A stretch of DNA of 29,291 nucleotides from Anaerolineaceae bacterium UBA2274 (GTDB lineage: Bacteria > Chloroflexota > Anaerolineae > Anaerolineales > Anaerolineaceae): assembly GCA_002347705.1 (NCBI GenBank), contig DDWY01000068.1, positions 1 to 29,291 on the forward strand, read 5' to 3'. How positions within the stretch are numbered: position 1 is the stretch's first letter; every line of letters begins with the position of its first letter. This document shows positions 1 through 7,299 of this stretch, one piece after another. Position numbers and translations under genes: made by a program. The notes beneath the pieces were generated by a model. It ran no database searches. It was not told where the DNA came from and saw only the letters and a program-made list of their open reading frames with translations.

Positions 1-66
1 GAAATTGGCACTAAGCTTGCGGTGAGCTGGCCCGCGGAAAAAATCAGGGTGTTTCCAATCTCATGA
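1..66 (+). CDS. C-terminal end of a probable ABC-transporter ATP-binding protein (partial)
   Basis: Reading frame 1 is open from the first base to a TGA at 64-66. It encodes 21 residues ending in SWPAEKIRVFPIS. This resembles the last strand of the TOBE domain that closes PotA/UgpC-type ABC ATPases, where a [LV]-S-W-x-P/A-E-x-[IL]-x-V pattern is common. The stop overlaps the next start as ATGA (63-66), so the two genes are probably translationally coupled. Only the tail is visible, so the family call is inferred from a short motif and the substrate cannot be judged. Confidence 0.5.
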   Translation, partial: EIGTKLAVSWPAEKIRVFPIS

Positions 67-548
67 ACGCACAAACCCTTACGGTCTTCAAGCAAAACCA
101 CCTGGGAGAACCGGTCTTTAGCTGGAAAGGAGAACTTCTTGCCGAAAGTCCCACCTGCCGGCTGGTAAGCGCTCACTTTAGCGGCGCTGATGCCGTATCC
201 GTGGATCAAGTTACCTTCAGGAAAGGCGACCTGATGCTGGAGAGTTATTACACCAACCGCTGGTATAACCTGTTCGAGGTCCACGAGGGACTATCCGACC
301 AGGTGAAATGCTGGTATATCAATCTTAGCTACCCAGCCCTATTCAGCGCGGATAGCATCATCTGGCAGGATATTGCGCTTGACCTGGTGGTCTATCCCAA
401 TGGGGAATACCGCCTGCTCGATGAGGATGAATTTGACGATCTTCGGCTTGAGCCTGAGGTAAAAAGACGCTGCCTGGATACAGTACGGGAGATTCTTACC
501 AATCCTGGCTTAATTAAACCTGGCCTGGTTTTTCAACCAGGCCGGTAA
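63..548 (+). CDS. DUF402 domain protein
   Basis: A 161-residue soluble protein of the DUF402 family (PF04167), whose characterised members are nucleoside di/triphosphate phosphatases (Ntdp) and FomD-like hydrolases that bind divalent metals. Visible family marks are KGD at about 54-56, the YY-x-x-RWYN stretch at about 62-69, CWYINLSYP at about 84-92, a DIALDLVV strand, and the acidic LLDEDEFDDL segment at about 118-127 that usually supplies metal ligands. The length fits a single domain. The start overlaps the upstream ABC ATPase stop by ATGA. The substrate is unknown. A link to the transporter is only suggested by the overlap. Confidence 0.8.
   Translation: MNAQTLTVFKQNHLGEPVFSWKGELLAESPTCRLVSAHFSGADAVSVDQVTFRKGDLMLESYYTNRWYNLFEVHEGLSDQVKCWYINLSYPALFSADSIIWQDIALDLVVYPNGEYRLLDEDEFDDLRLEPEVKRRCLDTVREILTNPGLIKPGLVFQPGR
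522..543. terminator. Hairpin at the convergent end of DUF402 and the small membrane gene
   Basis: A perfect 9-bp inverted repeat, GGCCTGGTT / AACCAGGCC, has a 4-nt loop and overlaps the last codons of the DUF402 gene. Neither side has a convincing T tract, so it is a candidate bidirectional terminator or RNA-stabilising hairpin rather than a textbook intrinsic terminator. Confidence 0.35.
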
Positions 549-563
549 AAACAACGCTTAAGT

Positions 564-797
564 TTAGAGAAAGCTCAGCAGGGGAGTCAGCATCGTCCAG
601 TCGATCCGATATTGACCGCTGGCGACCAGGAAAAATACGACCACTCCGCCAATGAAAAGGCAGCAGCATAAGACCAGCAGAAGCACCAACAGGATGATCC
701 ACCAAGTGTTGCTTTTCTTTTTAGGCTGCTCGGTATAGAGCGGCTCCGAGCCAGGTGTTTGCGTTTCAGTATAAGTTTGATAATTTTGATCTTCCAT
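564..797 (-). CDS. Small single-span membrane protein
   Basis: A 77-residue protein of unknown function. The N-terminal 30 residues are polar and rich in Thr, Gln, Glu and Pro, ending in a KKK cluster. One strongly hydrophobic segment at about 32-58 contains a Cys triplet (VLCCCLF). A short tail of about 18 residues follows. The positive cluster before the span suggests the N-terminus is cytoplasmic. An AGGA Shine-Dalgarno lies about 6 nt before the ATG. It is the last of three membrane-protein genes read in the same direction, with a 12-nt gap to the DUF4190-like gene, so it is probably in one transcript. I recognise no family. Confidence 0.65.
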   Translation of the reverse strand: MEDQNYQTYTETQTPGSEPLYTEQPKKKSNTWWIILLVLLLVLCCCLFIGGVVVFFLVASGQYRIDWTMLTPLLSFL

Positions 798-809
798 TAA
801 AAATCCTCT

Positions 810-1139
810 TTATTGAACAGAATTGATCAGGGCACCGAGCGGTCCACATAAGGCGATACCGCCAAAAAGCCCCAGAATCATCAGGATGCTCAGGCAAAAA
901 GTGAGCAGCCCCAAGCCAATGCCAACCCAACCAAGGATCAAGCCTGCTTTTGCCAGGCGCTCACCGCCGATCTGACCGTGACTTTTCTCAATCTCAGATT
1001 TGGCGATGTATCCCGTGATCAATGCCACCACTGCGCCCCAAAAAGGGAACCCAACAAAATTTGCTATGCCGCCGATCAGACTGATGATCGACCATGCAGA
1101 TGTAATCTGCTCCTGATTTGAATGTGTTTGCTCTGTCAT
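810..1139 (-). CDS. DUF4190-like membrane protein
   Basis: A 109-residue protein with two hydrophobic hairpin segments. One lies at about 16-44 (Ser-Ile-Ile-Ser-Leu-Ile-Gly-Gly start) and one at about 63-102, joined by a charged loop containing Gly-Tyr-Ile-Ala-Lys-Ser-Glu-Ile. The pattern of two glycine-rich TM segments around a G-[YH]-x-A-x-x-x-I loop is that of DUF4190 proteins. A clear AGGAG lies 6 nt upstream of the ATG. It sits between the DUF4126 gene (10-nt gap) and the 77-residue gene, so co-transcription is likely. Function is unknown. Confidence 0.7.
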   Translation of the reverse strand: MTEQTHSNQEQITSAWSIISLIGGIANFVGFPFWGAVVALITGYIAKSEIEKSHGQIGGERLAKAGLILGWVGIGLGLLTFCLSILMILGLFGGIALCGPLGALINSVQ

Positions 1140-1149
1140 TTAGGACTCC

Positions 1150-1731
1150 TTAACCCGAACTCTCACCCGTCTTTGGCTTGCGACGGCGATTGACAAAAGA
1201 AGCGATCAGCCAGATGGTCAAAAATACAACAATGACCATCAGGATTGGTACCAAGATGGATAAGACCGAGATAATTGTGGCAAAAATATCTTCGAGGGTA
1301 CTCACAATCGGCGTGCCTACGCCTGCTGTAGCCACATCCACCACCGGTCTGGCAACCACTGATTTCGCGGCATGTACCGAACCAGCCACCAATAGTCCAC
1401 AAATCAGCGATAAGACCGGATGGATCTCGGTGATAGATTTGGCGCTTGCGGCAAACAAAATCGCGCCAGCAGTCGGGCGGATAAAAGTCTGGATGGCGTC
1501 ATTGACGTGATCAACCACGGGGACCTTATCTGCAACCGCTTCGATTACCACCAAAACCCCCAATACGCCGATCGTCCACCAGCTTTCCAGGGCATCCCAG
1601 GGTTTTGCCAGTTCGATCAGATCGGTAAATTTTGCCAGCAGGGAAACCACCAGCAATGGAATGTAGGCGTTGAGACCTGCCGAAATCGACAGACCAAAAG
1701 CCCCAAGAACTCCACTTATAACTTCCGTCAT
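1150..1731 (-). CDS. DUF4126 family membrane protein
   Basis: A 193-residue polytopic membrane protein of the DUF4126 family. It has about five hydrophobic segments, a conserved start (SGLNAYIPLL), an acidic loop with PVVDHVNDAIQTFIRP, and a C-terminal RRRKPKTGESSG tail. Function is unknown. The ATG at 1731 is preferred because AAGGAAAG lies a few bases upstream. An in-frame TTG at 1764 would add 11 residues with poor Shine-Dalgarno spacing. It is the first gene of a three-gene minus-strand set, with a -10-like TATAAT about 40 nt upstream. Confidence 0.8.
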   Translation of the reverse strand: MTEVISGVLGAFGLSISAGLNAYIPLLVVSLLAKFTDLIELAKPWDALESWWTIGVLGVLVVIEAVADKVPVVDHVNDAIQTFIRPTAGAILFAASAKSITEIHPVLSLICGLLVAGSVHAAKSVVARPVVDVATAGVGTPIVSTLEDIFATIISVLSILVPILMVIVVFLTIWLIASFVNRRRKPKTGESSG

Positions 1732-1771
1732 TATTTCTTTCCTTTTTGTTGAGAACTTCCTCAACTCCTAC

Positions 1772-1777
1772 ATTATA
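1772..1777 (-). promoter_or_regulatory. -10 element of the DUF4126 operon
   Basis: On the minus strand a perfect TATAAT lies about 40 nt before the ATG at 1731, between the end of the DUF2085 gene and the DUF4126 gene. No good -35 hexamer is present at 16-18 nt, so the promoter call rests on the -10 box and its position. Confidence 0.45.
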
Positions 1778-1807
1778 GCCACTCTTTATCAGCAGGACAG
1801 TAGAAAA

Positions 1808-2626
1808 TCAGAGGTTTATCGGCTCCCATGTGCCGGTTAAAGCCAATCGCAGCCATGAAGTCAGCAGCACCTGCAGCAAAGCAATGGTCATGCCCATAAG
1901 GATTGGCAGCACCAGCTCGCGCCAGTGCAACTGAGAGTTCTCCCGCCCCAGGATCATTAAAGCCACCACAGTATAGACACTGCTCAAAACCAGGAAAACT
2001 CCCAACCCCGAAATAATCATCAGTGGATAAATCACCACTGGGTGATTCGTCTGGATAATTAAAATCAATAGCGCAGCCAGAGTGAGCAGCAGCGGGAAGG
2101 CGTACCATTTTTTGTAGGGCGACTCGTCCACCCAGTCGCTCCAGGCAGTGCGATTGAACAACACAAACAGCAATGTGCCAATCCCCAATCCCACGCCCAT
2201 GCCTGTGATCAATCGGAGCAGGTTGGATGGCTCGTAAATGCCTAAAAAGCTGGGGAAGAAATGCAGAAGAGAGTTCAAGCCATCCATTCCAAACCATCCA
2301 AACAACAACACCAGCACCACGATCACCCAAACCGGGGGAAATTTCGCCTTGCGTCCCTGAAAGGACTGGTATCCCAGCGAAAGGATAGCCCCCAGATACA
2401 TGCCTGTGCAGCGGGCACACAGCGGCGAGCAAAGGCCGTGGATGCAGAAGGAACGCTCCTCCAGTTGGTGGCAGACGGCATAGCCGAGCGCGCGCATTTT
2501 TCCCCAGAAACCAGCGGGGGTGAACCGCAACCAGGCAATCAAGACCGCCAGAAACGTCAGACCAGCCAGGATGATCCAGAGTCGGTCCTTTCTTGGTACT
2601 GCTTCTTTCGGGTTTGATGTAATCAA
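1808..2626 (-). CDS. DUF2085 multi-pass membrane protein
   Basis: A 272-residue membrane protein. It contains the DUF2085 signature: C52-H-Q, then C61, C66, and C70-A-R-C73-T-G-x-Y-L-G. These conserved Cys/His residues could bind a metal or cofactor, but the family is uncharacterised. About seven hydrophobic helices follow. The start is assigned to a TTG at 2626 that overlaps the TGA stop of the upstream aldo/keto reductase (TTGA), with GGAG 8 nt before it. A longer frame reaching 2725 lies inside the reductase gene and looks non-coding. The overlap implies translational coupling with the Fe-S aldo/keto reductase. Confidence 0.8.
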   Translation of the reverse strand: MITSNPKEAVPRKDRLWIILAGLTFLAVLIAWLRFTPAGFWGKMRALGYAVCHQLEERSFCIHGLCSPLCARCTGMYLGAILSLGYQSFQGRKAKFPPVWVIVVLVLLFGWFGMDGLNSLLHFFPSFLGIYEPSNLLRLITGMGVGLGIGTLLFVLFNRTAWSDWVDESPYKKWYAFPLLLTLAALLILIIQTNHPVVIYPLMIISGLGVFLVLSSVYTVVALMILGRENSQLHWRELVLPILMGMTIALLQVLLTSWLRLALTGTWEPINL

Positions 2627-3774
2627 GCAGGTTCTCCCGTCAGATAGGCATGCGCATCCTTCAGTTGTTGGATGATCTGGATGCTTTGCGGGCAGAGCTC
2701 CTCGCATTGACCGCATTCCACGCACATATCCGCTCTCTGATCATCTTTAAATTCATTCTGATAGGCGTTTTGACCACGCCTTTGACGATCGTACATGACT
2801 GACTCGTTGTAAAGTTTGAAAATGCGGGGAATCTGTACGCCATTTGGACAGGGCATGCAGTATTCGCAATTTGTGCAGGCCACGGGCGCCAGCCCAGACC
2901 ATGCTTGCTGAACCCGGCTAACCGTCGCGTGATCATCCTCGCTCAGATTTCCAACGCCAGAACGCGAAGCACTCTGGAGGTTCTGCTCCACCTGCTCCAT
3001 GGTGGACATGCCTGAAAGCAGCAAGGATACTTCCGGCTGGTCCCAAAGCCACTGCAGAGCCCATTCCGCCATTGTCCAGTCGCGCTGGCTCTGGCTAAAA
3101 GCTTCAGCGACCTGTGCTGGTGGATCCTGCACCGCCAATTTGCCCCCGCGCAAAGGCTCCATCACGATCACCCCGAGCCCTTTTTCCGCCGCTTCGAGCA
3201 CACCGCGTTTTCCAGCCTGCTCATCAACATCCATATAGTTGTACTGCAGCTGGCAGAAATCCCAGTTGTCATAGCCATTCAGGATCTTATTGAAGACCTC
3301 ATAGCGGTCGTGGAATGAGAAGCCCAGGTGGCGGATCTGACCTTCAGCCAACTTCCGTTCAGCCCAATCGAACACTCTGACTTTCAGGTAATTATCCCAA
3401 TAACCTGCGTTAAGTGCATGCAGCAGGTAAAAATCGATGTGATCTGTTTGAAGTCTTTCAAGCTGCGTTTTGAAAAGTCGTTCCAAATCCTCGTGGGATT
3501 TGACCAGCCAGGATGGCATTTTTGTTGCCAAATTGACTTTCTCGCGATAGCCATCCTGCAAAACACGCCCCACAAAGGGCTCACTTTGCTCTGAGTGATA
3601 GGTCCAGGCTGTGTCCACATAGTTCAAACCCTGATCGATAGCGTTGCGCAGCATAGCTGTTGCAAGAGGCTCATCAATTTTTCCGCTGTCGCCGTCCACA
3701 ACAGGCAGGCGCATACAGCCAAAGCCCAAGGCAGATACTTTCAGGCCCGTATTTCCAAAGTTTCGATATTTCAT
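2623..3774 (-). CDS. Aldo/keto reductase with C-terminal 4Fe-4S ferredoxin domain
   Basis: A 383-residue protein of the COG1453 type. Residues 1-290 form the aldo/keto reductase barrel with the full catalytic tetrad: D54, Y59 (DTAWTY), K85 (ATK) and H119 (YLLH). The C-terminal part carries two Cys clusters, C300-x2-C-x2-C-x3-CP and C351-x2-C-x2-C-x3-CP, typical of two [4Fe-4S] clusters. It is probably a cytoplasmic NAD(P)H-dependent reductase able to exchange electrons with ferredoxin-like centres, as expected in an anaerobe. The substrate is not predictable. The ATG at 3774 has AGGAG 5 nt upstream; a GTG two codons earlier is less likely. Its stop overlaps the DUF2085 start. Confidence 0.88.
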   Translation of the reverse strand: MKYRNFGNTGLKVSALGFGCMRLPVVDGDSGKIDEPLATAMLRNAIDQGLNYVDTAWTYHSEQSEPFVGRVLQDGYREKVNLATKMPSWLVKSHEDLERLFKTQLERLQTDHIDFYLLHALNAGYWDNYLKVRVFDWAERKLAEGQIRHLGFSFHDRYEVFNKILNGYDNWDFCQLQYNYMDVDEQAGKRGVLEAAEKGLGVIVMEPLRGGKLAVQDPPAQVAEAFSQSQRDWTMAEWALQWLWDQPEVSLLLSGMSTMEQVEQNLQSASRSGVGNLSEDDHATVSRVQQAWSGLAPVACTNCEYCMPCPNGVQIPRIFKLYNESVMYDRQRRGQNAYQNEFKDDQRADMCVECGQCEELCPQSIQIIQQLKDAHAYLTGEPA

Positions 3775-3880
3775 AAGCACTCCTGTTCAATTTCAGATTT
3801 ATTCTACCCGCTAATTTCATCCAGGTAGTGTTATGAAGTGATTTATCAAAGTTTGATATTGCACTTTGTTTTTTTTAGCG

Positions 3881-3895
3881 TAAAATCTAAATATG
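3881..3895 (+). promoter_or_regulatory. TAAAAT box 6 nt before the AI-2E transporter start
   Basis: TAAAAT at 3881-3886 is followed by 6 nt and then the ATG at 3893, with no Shine-Dalgarno sequence between. A -10 box there would start the transcript at or next to the A of the ATG, giving a leaderless mRNA. No convincing -35 is present. Confidence 0.4.
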
Positions 3896-5272
3896 ACAGA
3901 AAACACCAATCAAATCCACTCACCTGCCCCAATCGAACCCGAACCCATCAAGAAAGGTCCGCCGGATTCACCTCGCTGGGGATGGGCGACCAAGTTGGTT
4001 GTCGGGCTTCTGTTAATCGCCGGGCTGCTCGCGTTGATTATCCGCTTTGATGAATACTTTAAGTTGGTGATCACTGCCTTTATCATTTCTTTTTTGCTTC
4101 ACCCACTCTGCAGACTGCTCAACAAACGCTTGAAGATCTCCTGGCGGGTGGCGAGTGCCATTGTTTACTTCCTGATTGCCGGGCTGACAATCTGGCTGAT
4201 TACCAGTGCTGGCAGCACCATCATCACACAAGCCCAAAACCTGTTCAAAAGCCTGACGCAAAACGTGGATGGGTTGACCACTTTCCTCGAGTCCTGGTCT
4301 AACCGAATTATCGCCATTGGACCCTTTAATTTCACACTGCCCTACCTCGACACGGACATTATTGCCCAGACCCTCACCGAATATCTGCAGCCAGCAGCAT
4401 CCCAGGCAGGGAAGTTGGTGGGTCTTGTGGGAGGCTTCCTGTTTAACCTCATCATCACCTATATGGTTTCGTTCTTTATTACCTCTGAAACCAATGGCAG
4501 CCAAAAGAGATTATTTAACATCAATATCAAAGGCTATGAAAAAGATTTCCGCCGTCTTGGAATGGAAATTTCCAAGATTTTCAATGCCTTTATTCGTGGC
4601 GAGTTCACAGTGGTGGCAATAGCGATGATCGTCTACGTTATATTCCTCGGTGTCCTCGGTTTGCCTTACTTCCTCGTTCTGGCAATCATCGCTGGCTTGG
4701 GTCGTTTCATACCATACATCGGCGCCTGGATCGGCTGGATCGGTTTCATCATTGGCGCCCTTTTACAGGACCCAACTCCTTACGGTCTTACTAAGCTGAT
4801 GTACGTGATACTGGTCATATCCATTGCGATGGTGATTGACATGGTACTCGACCATGTGCTCACTCCAAAATTAATGGGTGACACGCTGGAAGTGCATCCG
4901 GCTGCAATCATGATCTCCGCGCTGATTGGCGGTCAGATCTTCGGGCTGTTGGGCATCATCCTCGCTGCTCCTACATTTGCGACACTAAAGTTGCTCATGG
5001 GCTACGCCACGAAGAAGCTATTCGACCAAGATCCCTGGGAAGGTATGGCGTACTATCGCAAGCCCAAGGAACCAGCGCTGCTGGTTGCCTTGCGCAAATT
5101 GGGCAAACGTATCCAAGCCTGGCTTAAACAACCCCTCGGCAAGTTCTCCGCCTGGTTCAAGAAGATCACCACTCCACTGAATACCCGAATAAAGCAAATG
5201 GCTGCGAAGGTTAGAGAGCAGGCAGATAAACGGACAAAGCAAAAACCAAAATTAAAAAAATCAAATGATTAA
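3893..5272 (+). CDS. AI-2E family transporter (TqsA/PerM-like membrane protein)
   Basis: A 459-residue inner-membrane protein of the AI-2E transporter family (PF01594, formerly UPF0118). After a Pro/Glu-rich cytoplasmic N-terminus (about 1-28), hydrophobic helices occur near 31-75 and 86-110. A periplasmic region with an amphipathic stretch follows, then the conserved C-terminal helical block at about 240-375, including the family motif LGRFIPYIGAWIG and the DHVLTPKLMGD segment. Members include an autoinducer-2 exporter and Na+/H+ antiporters, so the substrate is open. The last 70 residues are very Lys-rich and probably cytoplasmic. No Shine-Dalgarno is seen; a TAAAAT box sits 6 nt before the ATG. 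Confidence 0.85.
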   Translation: MTENTNQIHSPAPIEPEPIKKGPPDSPRWGWATKLVVGLLLIAGLLALIIRFDEYFKLVITAFIISFLLHPLCRLLNKRLKISWRVASAIVYFLIAGLTIWLITSAGSTIITQAQNLFKSLTQNVDGLTTFLESWSNRIIAIGPFNFTLPYLDTDIIAQTLTEYLQPAASQAGKLVGLVGGFLFNLIITYMVSFFITSETNGSQKRLFNINIKGYEKDFRRLGMEISKIFNAFIRGEFTVVAIAMIVYVIFLGVLGLPYFLVLAIIAGLGRFIPYIGAWIGWIGFIIGALLQDPTPYGLTKLMYVILVISIAMVIDMVLDHVLTPKLMGDTLEVHPAAIMISALIGGQIFGLLGIILAAPTFATLKLLMGYATKKLFDQDPWEGMAYYRKPKEPALLVALRKLGKRIQAWLKQPLGKFSAWFKKITTPLNTRIKQMAAKVREQADKRTKQKPKLKKSND

Positions 5273-5326
5273 GTAGCAAACCGATTTGATATATGAGATA
5301 ATTGACTAATAAACCAAGGAGATACT

Positions 5327-5515
5327 ATGGAACACGAAGAACCTGTAACCACAACCATTGCCGAGACCGAGAATTATCTCGCCTGGCGAGCTGACGAACC
5401 AGATGGAGAATCAACCTATCATTTGGAACTCAACAATGTAACCCTGCATTTCTTCAAAGAAGAGTGGCAGGAATTCCTGAAATTAGTGGAAATCGTCGTC
5501 GACGAAGAACTCTAA
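5327..5515 (+). CDS. Small acidic conserved protein
   Basis: A 62-residue acidic soluble protein with no recognised domain. It has alternating polar and hydrophobic strands (TYHLELNNVTLHFF), then an amphipathic helix (EEWQEFLKLVEIVVDEEL). A strong AAGGAG lies 6 nt before the ATG, and a strong intrinsic terminator follows 15 nt after the stop, so it looks like a real short gene. It follows the AI-2E gene by 54 nt. Function is unknown. Confidence 0.7.
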   Translation: MEHEEPVTTTIAETENYLAWRADEPDGESTYHLELNNVTLHFFKEEWQEFLKLVEIVVDEEL

Positions 5516-5530
5516 GATTCGGAATGGACC

Positions 5531-5563
5531 AAAAGCCTGCAAATTTCTTTGCAGGCTTTTTTA
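5531..5563. terminator. Strong intrinsic terminator, probably bidirectional
   Basis: An 11-bp stem AAGCCTGCAAA / TTTGCAGGCTT with a TTTC loop is followed by T6 on the plus strand. AAAA precedes it, giving a short T run on the minus strand. It lies between the 62-residue gene and the convergent acetyltransferase gene and should end both transcripts. Confidence 0.88.
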
Positions 5564-6523
5564 TAGGTTGGTATGCATCCAGAGTAAAGTGCGCGCAAGT
5601 GTGAAACCGCTGCTTTCAAAGCCGCTGGCAGCCCTGCCTGCTGGATATTCCAGCGTGAGCGGCTTGCCCGTCCAATTCTCCTGCAGGAATCGAGTCAGCA
5701 AAACCCCCACATTCTCGCCTTCATAAGAAGTCTGGGGAGCCGCAACGTAGAGATTGTCGGACCTTAAAGATGTCCGCTGCAGGCTCAAAACAGCCGCCAA
5801 TTTCTGCCCGGTGATTAAACTATATTGGTGAAGCTCAATCAATTTTCCCCATTTCAATGGGTTCAGCCAAGCCCAGGGCGAGAGATTTCCAAAATCTAAA
5901 GCAGAGTACCAACGCGTGGCTGGTGGATAATTGCGCCTGAGCCATTCATTTTGACTCTGCCAATCACCAAACTCCCTGCTGCGCAGTTCATACAAGCTTG
6001 GATAACGATAGTGTTGTCTTCGGATCGTGTTTTGTGACGCGTTCATCTTCCAGACATCCAGGCAGTGCTCCGGGCTGAAACCAAGCTGCTGATACATTCC
6101 AATCGCAGAGTCGTTATCGCGCTTGACCTGAAGCCAGACCTCGCGCACGCCAACCTGGCGACTAAATTGCAGGGCGTGTGAAGTCAGCGTCTTACCGATC
6201 CCTTGACCCCGAAAGGTTGGGGCTACTGCCACATTAGCAAGCAAATGAAGCCGGCGAGTGTTGTGAGTGAAGGGCAAAAGCGATATGTTTCCCACCAGCC
6301 GACCGTCAACCTCCCAGACAAAACCCAATGCTGACCCACTCAAAGGTATCCAGCTGGCATGTTTTAGCCTGCGGGCGTTTTCGCGCATCTGAATCAGCAC
6401 ACTTTGCCCGTCTGGATCGTTTTTCAGACCAAAGGCATCCTCGATCAGGTTGGCTACAAGCTCACCGTCGCGTGCCAAATCAAATCTGCGAACTTTACCT
6501 TGAGGGCTTTGTTGTGTAAGCAT
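5561..6523 (-). CDS. GNAT-family N-acetyltransferase
   Basis: A 320-residue protein. The first ~165 residues form a GNAT domain with acetyl-CoA-binding motif A (VAVAPTFRGQGIG, R105 to G110) and the following NDSAIGMYQQLGF segment typical of motif B. The C-terminal ~150 residues show no second clear motif A and may be a degenerate second GNAT-like half or a substrate-binding domain. The substrate is unknown. The ATG at 6523 is chosen over an in-frame TTG at 6541. A TACAAT box lies 7 nt before this ATG and there is no Shine-Dalgarno, consistent with a leaderless transcript; the TTG would lie inside the promoter. Confidence 0.8.
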   Translation of the reverse strand: MLTQQSPQGKVRRFDLARDGELVANLIEDAFGLKNDPDGQSVLIQMRENARRLKHASWIPLSGSALGFVWEVDGRLVGNISLLPFTHNTRRLHLLANVAVAPTFRGQGIGKTLTSHALQFSRQVGVREVWLQVKRDNDSAIGMYQQLGFSPEHCLDVWKMNASQNTIRRQHYRYPSLYELRSREFGDWQSQNEWLRRNYPPATRWYSALDFGNLSPWAWLNPLKWGKLIELHQYSLITGQKLAAVLSLQRTSLRSDNLYVAAPQTSYEGENVGVLLTRFLQENWTGKPLTLEYPAGRAASGFESSGFTLARTLLWMHTNL

Positions 6524-6536
6524 AGACAGGATTGTA
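6521..6536 (-). promoter_or_regulatory. TACAAT box 7 nt before the acetyltransferase start
   Basis: On the minus strand TACAAT (6536-6531) is followed by 7 nt and the ATG at 6523. The spacing puts +1 at or next to the start codon. No Shine-Dalgarno and no good -35 are present. Confidence 0.45.
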
Positions 6537-6547
6537 TCCAAATTGGG

Positions 6548-6576
6548 TTAAAAAAACAGCCCTCGCAAGGAGGGCT
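6548..6576 (-). terminator. Intrinsic terminator of rpsU-infA
   Basis: On the minus strand AGCCCTC / GAGGGCT form a 7-bp GC-rich stem with a 5-nt loop, followed by a G and then a run of seven T. It lies about 15 nt after the infA stop. Confidence 0.9.
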
Positions 6577-6591
6577 ATTATGAGACAAGAG

Positions 6592-6843
6592 TTATGATTC
6601 CTGTGAAGTGGATGAATTTGGGCGGCGCTGCCGGTAGACAATGCGACCGCGATCCAAATCATAAGGCGACATTTCCACCCGCACTAAGTCTCCTAAGAGA
6701 ATGCGGATGTAATAACGACGCATACGACCGGAGAGATATGCCAACACTTCATGACCGTTATCAAGTCTCACCCGAAATTGCGTTCCAGGGAGAGCCTCAA
6801 TAATTGTGCCATCTACGGTAATCTTCTCATCTTCTTTAGCCAT
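6592..6843 (-). CDS. infA: Translation initiation factor IF-1
   Basis: An 83-residue S1/OB-fold protein that binds the 30S A site during initiation. The sequence is canonical: VDGTIIEALPGTQFRVRLDN, then AYLSGRMRRYYIRILLGD, then VRVEMSPYDLDRGRIVYR. Typical IF-1 is about 72 residues; here a Ser/Thr-rich tail (RPNSSTSQES) adds about ten. GTGAGG lies just before the ATG. It follows rpsU by 23 nt and shares its promoter, with a strong terminator after it. This pairing with rpsU differs from the common placement of infA in the ribosomal-protein operon near secY-map-rpmJ. Confidence 0.95.
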   Translation of the reverse strand: MAKEDEKITVDGTIIEALPGTQFRVRLDNGHEVLAYLSGRMRRYYIRILLGDLVRVEMSPYDLDRGRIVYRQRRPNSSTSQES

Positions 6844-6866
6844 AAAACCTCACTTCCTGGCTTTTA

Positions 6867-7055
6867 TCAATCGTACGACTTCCGGTAGGAACGACGAACA
6901 GCCTTTTTCTTGTCCATTCTGCGCTGCTCGCTTTTGGAAACAAACCATCGTTTGCGGCGCACAGTACTGAGCACACCACTTTTCACGACCTTCTTGCGAA
7001 AGCGCTTGAGTAAAGAATCCTGCGATTCATTAGGTCTCAAAGTTACACTTGCCAT
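6867..7055 (-). CDS. rpsU: Small ribosomal subunit protein bS21
   Basis: A 62-residue, very basic protein. The N-terminal VTLRPNESQDSLLKRFRKKV matches the bS21 pattern (V-x-[LV]-x-x-x-E-x-x-[DE]-x-x-L-[KR]-[KR]-F-[KR]), followed by an Arg/Lys-rich helix and tail (RRMDKKKAVRRSYRK). bS21 sits on the 30S platform near the anti-Shine-Dalgarno. Its own ribosome-binding site is unusually strong: GGAAGGAGGTGA, almost the full complement of the 16S 3' end, 6 nt before the ATG. It is the first gene of an rpsU-infA operon with its own promoter. Confidence 0.95.
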   Translation of the reverse strand: MASVTLRPNESQDSLLKRFRKKVVKSGVLSTVRRKRWFVSKSEQRRMDKKKAVRRSYRKSYD

Positions 7056-7091
7056 TGCTATTCACCTCCTTCCGGGCTTAAAATATGCTTA

Positions 7092-7105
7092 GCGTCTACA
7101 GACGC
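7092..7105 (-). promoter_or_regulatory. Hairpin in the rpsU leader
   Basis: GCGTC-TACA-GACGC (or the read-through palindrome GCGTCTACAGACGC on the plus strand) forms a 5-bp stem in the ~55-nt leader between the predicted rpsU start site and its Shine-Dalgarno. It could influence mRNA stability or give autoregulation. Function is inferred only from position. Confidence 0.3.
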
Positions 7106-7117
7106 GCGCAAACAGAT

Positions 7118-7146
7118 ATTATACACGAAATTACGACGATTACCAA
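7118..7146 (-). promoter_or_regulatory. Promoter of rpsU-infA
   Basis: On the minus strand TTGGTA (7146-7141), a 17-nt spacer and a perfect TATAAT (7123-7118) form a sigma-A type promoter. The predicted transcript start is near 7111, giving a leader of about 55 nt to the rpsU ATG. Confidence 0.75.
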
Positions 7147-7259
7147 ATTTTTGTCAAGCGTCAGGAACATTAGTTCTTTGAGAGAAACAAGCAAGCATAA
7201 CTGCTAAGCAACACTAAACTCGCTAATCAAAGAAACTTCGCCTCTACGACCAGATGCGC

Positions 7260-7286
7260 AAAAAGCCTGTCAGGTGCGATGACTGG
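7260..7286 (-). terminator. Probable terminator of the ATPase operon
   Basis: On the minus strand CCAGTCA / TGACAGG form a 7-bp stem with one A-A mismatch and a 7-nt loop. This is followed by C and TTTTT, 14 nt after the atpG stop. It is weaker than the other terminators here. Confidence 0.45.
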
Positions 7287-7299
7287 TATCACGAATCGA

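Noticed and set aside
2627..2725. Extended N-terminus for the DUF2085 protein
   Set aside because: It overlaps the second Fe-S motif of the reductase in another frame and looks random; the TTG at 2626 has GGAG.
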